Assembly: GCA_024280115.1 (NCBI GenBank)
Contig: JAJRQT010000166.1
Coordinates: forward strand, 44,571 to 108,570
From: Bacteroidota bacterium
GTDB taxonomy: Bacteria > Bacteroidota > Bacteroidia > Cytophagales > Cyclobacteriaceae
Length of the DNA: 64,000 bases
Direction: 5' to 3'
Made by a program: the position numbers and the translations under genes. The notes under the pieces were generated by a model. That model was not told the DNA's origin. It did not search any database and worked only from the letters and a program-made list of their open reading frames with translations. Below, in pieces: positions 63,499 to 64,000 of this stretch (positions are counted from its first letter, which is position 1; every line of letters starts with the position of its first letter).

Positions 63499-64000
63499 AT
63501 GTCGATACTAAAAAATATTTTATTGACCATTTTACTAATGGTAATTGTTTTCCTGACGATTAATATCGATTTAGTGATATATGGTATTAGCCAGGGCGAA
63601 GGTCAGTTGGAAATAATGTACAATGCCAGACCCAATGCCGAGGTTTTGATTGACCCGGATTTTCCGGACTCGCTTAAGGTTAATTTAAGGTTGGTTGATG
63701 ATATAAAAAAATTTGCTTTTGATTCATTGGGCATTAATTATTCCGAAAATTATTCAACGGTTTATGACCAAAAAGGCAAGGATCTTATGTTTGTGGTCAC
63801 TGCGTGCCAGTCTTTCGAACTGGAACCCGTAGAGTGGGACTTTCCGCTTATCGGGACATTCTCCTATAAGGGATTTTTTAATGAGCAAAAAGCAATTGAC
63901 TTAGAAGCGAAACTAAAAGCTGAGGGGCTGGATACCAACGTAAGAGTTGCCGGTGGATGGTCAACATTGGGCTGGTTTAAAGATCCTATTTTATCCAATA
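63499..64000 (+). CDS. Predicted aminopeptidase (COG4324-like), cut by window edge
   Basis: Starts MSILKNILLTILLMVIVFLTINIDLVIYG, one membrane helix, and runs 167 codons to the right edge. The segment YGISQGEGQLEIMYNARP, the later CQSFELEPVEWDFPLIGTFSYKGFFN and RVAGGWSTLGWFKDPILS are typical of the Aminopep (PF10023) family of membrane-associated predicted aminopeptidases; the HExxH zinc motif would lie beyond the window. Divergent from recA. Confidence 0.85.
   Translation, partial: MSILKNILLTILLMVIVFLTINIDLVIYGISQGEGQLEIMYNARPNAEVLIDPDFPDSLKVNLRLVDDIKKFAFDSLGINYSENYSTVYDQKGKDLMFVVTACQSFELEPVEWDFPLIGTFSYKGFFNEQKAIDLEAKLKAEGLDTNVRVAGGWSTLGWFKDPILSN

Noticed and set aside
1..64000. CRISPR arrays, rRNA, tRNA, riboswitch or prophage
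   Set aside because: Scanning by eye found no regularly spaced repeats, cloverleaf sequences, conserved riboswitch cores or phage structural genes; small RNAs cannot be excluded without computation.

Overview
The window is low-GC DNA (about 37% by eye) from a Bacteroidota bacterium, most likely a free-living, marine-type member of the Cytophagales. Supporting signs are a one-protein propeller/Y_Y_Y/LytS-type sensor kinase paired with a LytTR regulator, BatD, ExbD pairs, abundant lipoproteins with CSS-like lipoboxes, FN3-like repeat lipoproteins, and promoter candidates of the TTG-N18-TAnnTTTG type used by the Bacteroidota housekeeping sigma factor. No rRNA, tRNA, CRISPR array, prophage or intact IS was seen. 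Most of the window is ordinary chromosome.

Layout. 0-4.6 kb: a minus-strand run of four secreted proteins or lipoproteins, the last cut by the window edge. 5.0-8.8 kb: LytTR regulator and propeller sensor kinase. 8.9-9.9 kb: two ExbD genes without ExbB. 10.0-10.6 kb: a REP-associated tyrosine transposase (RAYT) gene broken by one nonsense codon. 10.7-24.1 kb: S9 peptidase, FAD oxidoreductase, class III nucleotidyl cyclase with MscS channel, M16 peptidase pair, acetyl-CoA synthetase. 24.3-26.9 kb: ZIP transporter, methyltransferase, ApbE. 27.1-35.4 kb (plus strand): serine hydrolase, RuvB, QueG, BatD, AroC, SDF symporter, Nfu. 35.4-40.2 kb: arginine deiminase with free-Met-sulfoxide reductase, an intact RAYT, RibD, PrmC. 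40.7-43.2 kb: phosphate-type porin plus Na/Pi symporter. 43.2-49.7 kb: a decaying stretch with relics of an alpha-carbonic anhydrase, an outer-membrane barrel and a Fis-type regulator among intact membrane proteins, a second porin and a bestrophin. 50.2-53.4 kb: ribokinase, nucleoside hydrolase and a sugar/nucleoside permease. 54.4-64 kb: M42 peptidase, AcpH-like protein, small hypotheticals, acyltransferase-GpsA, NUDIX, RNase HII, RecA and a cut aminopeptidase gene.

Most notable. Both RAYT genes carry perfect palindromes (28, 22 and 22 bp) inside the reading frame; one in each gene lies in the same loop just after the HVH catalytic motif, so REP-like DNA appears to have inserted into its own mobilising gene without breaking the frame. 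Other observations are the RAYT nonsense codon at Trp19, the internally deleted carbonic anhydrase, 11-bp-periodic ATGTTAA repeats upstream of the phosphate porin, a 53-bp repeat present twice in opposite orientation, a 67-bp hairpin element at the broken regulator, and an inverted repeat over a possible recA promoter. I found no clear multi-gene system that looks undescribed.
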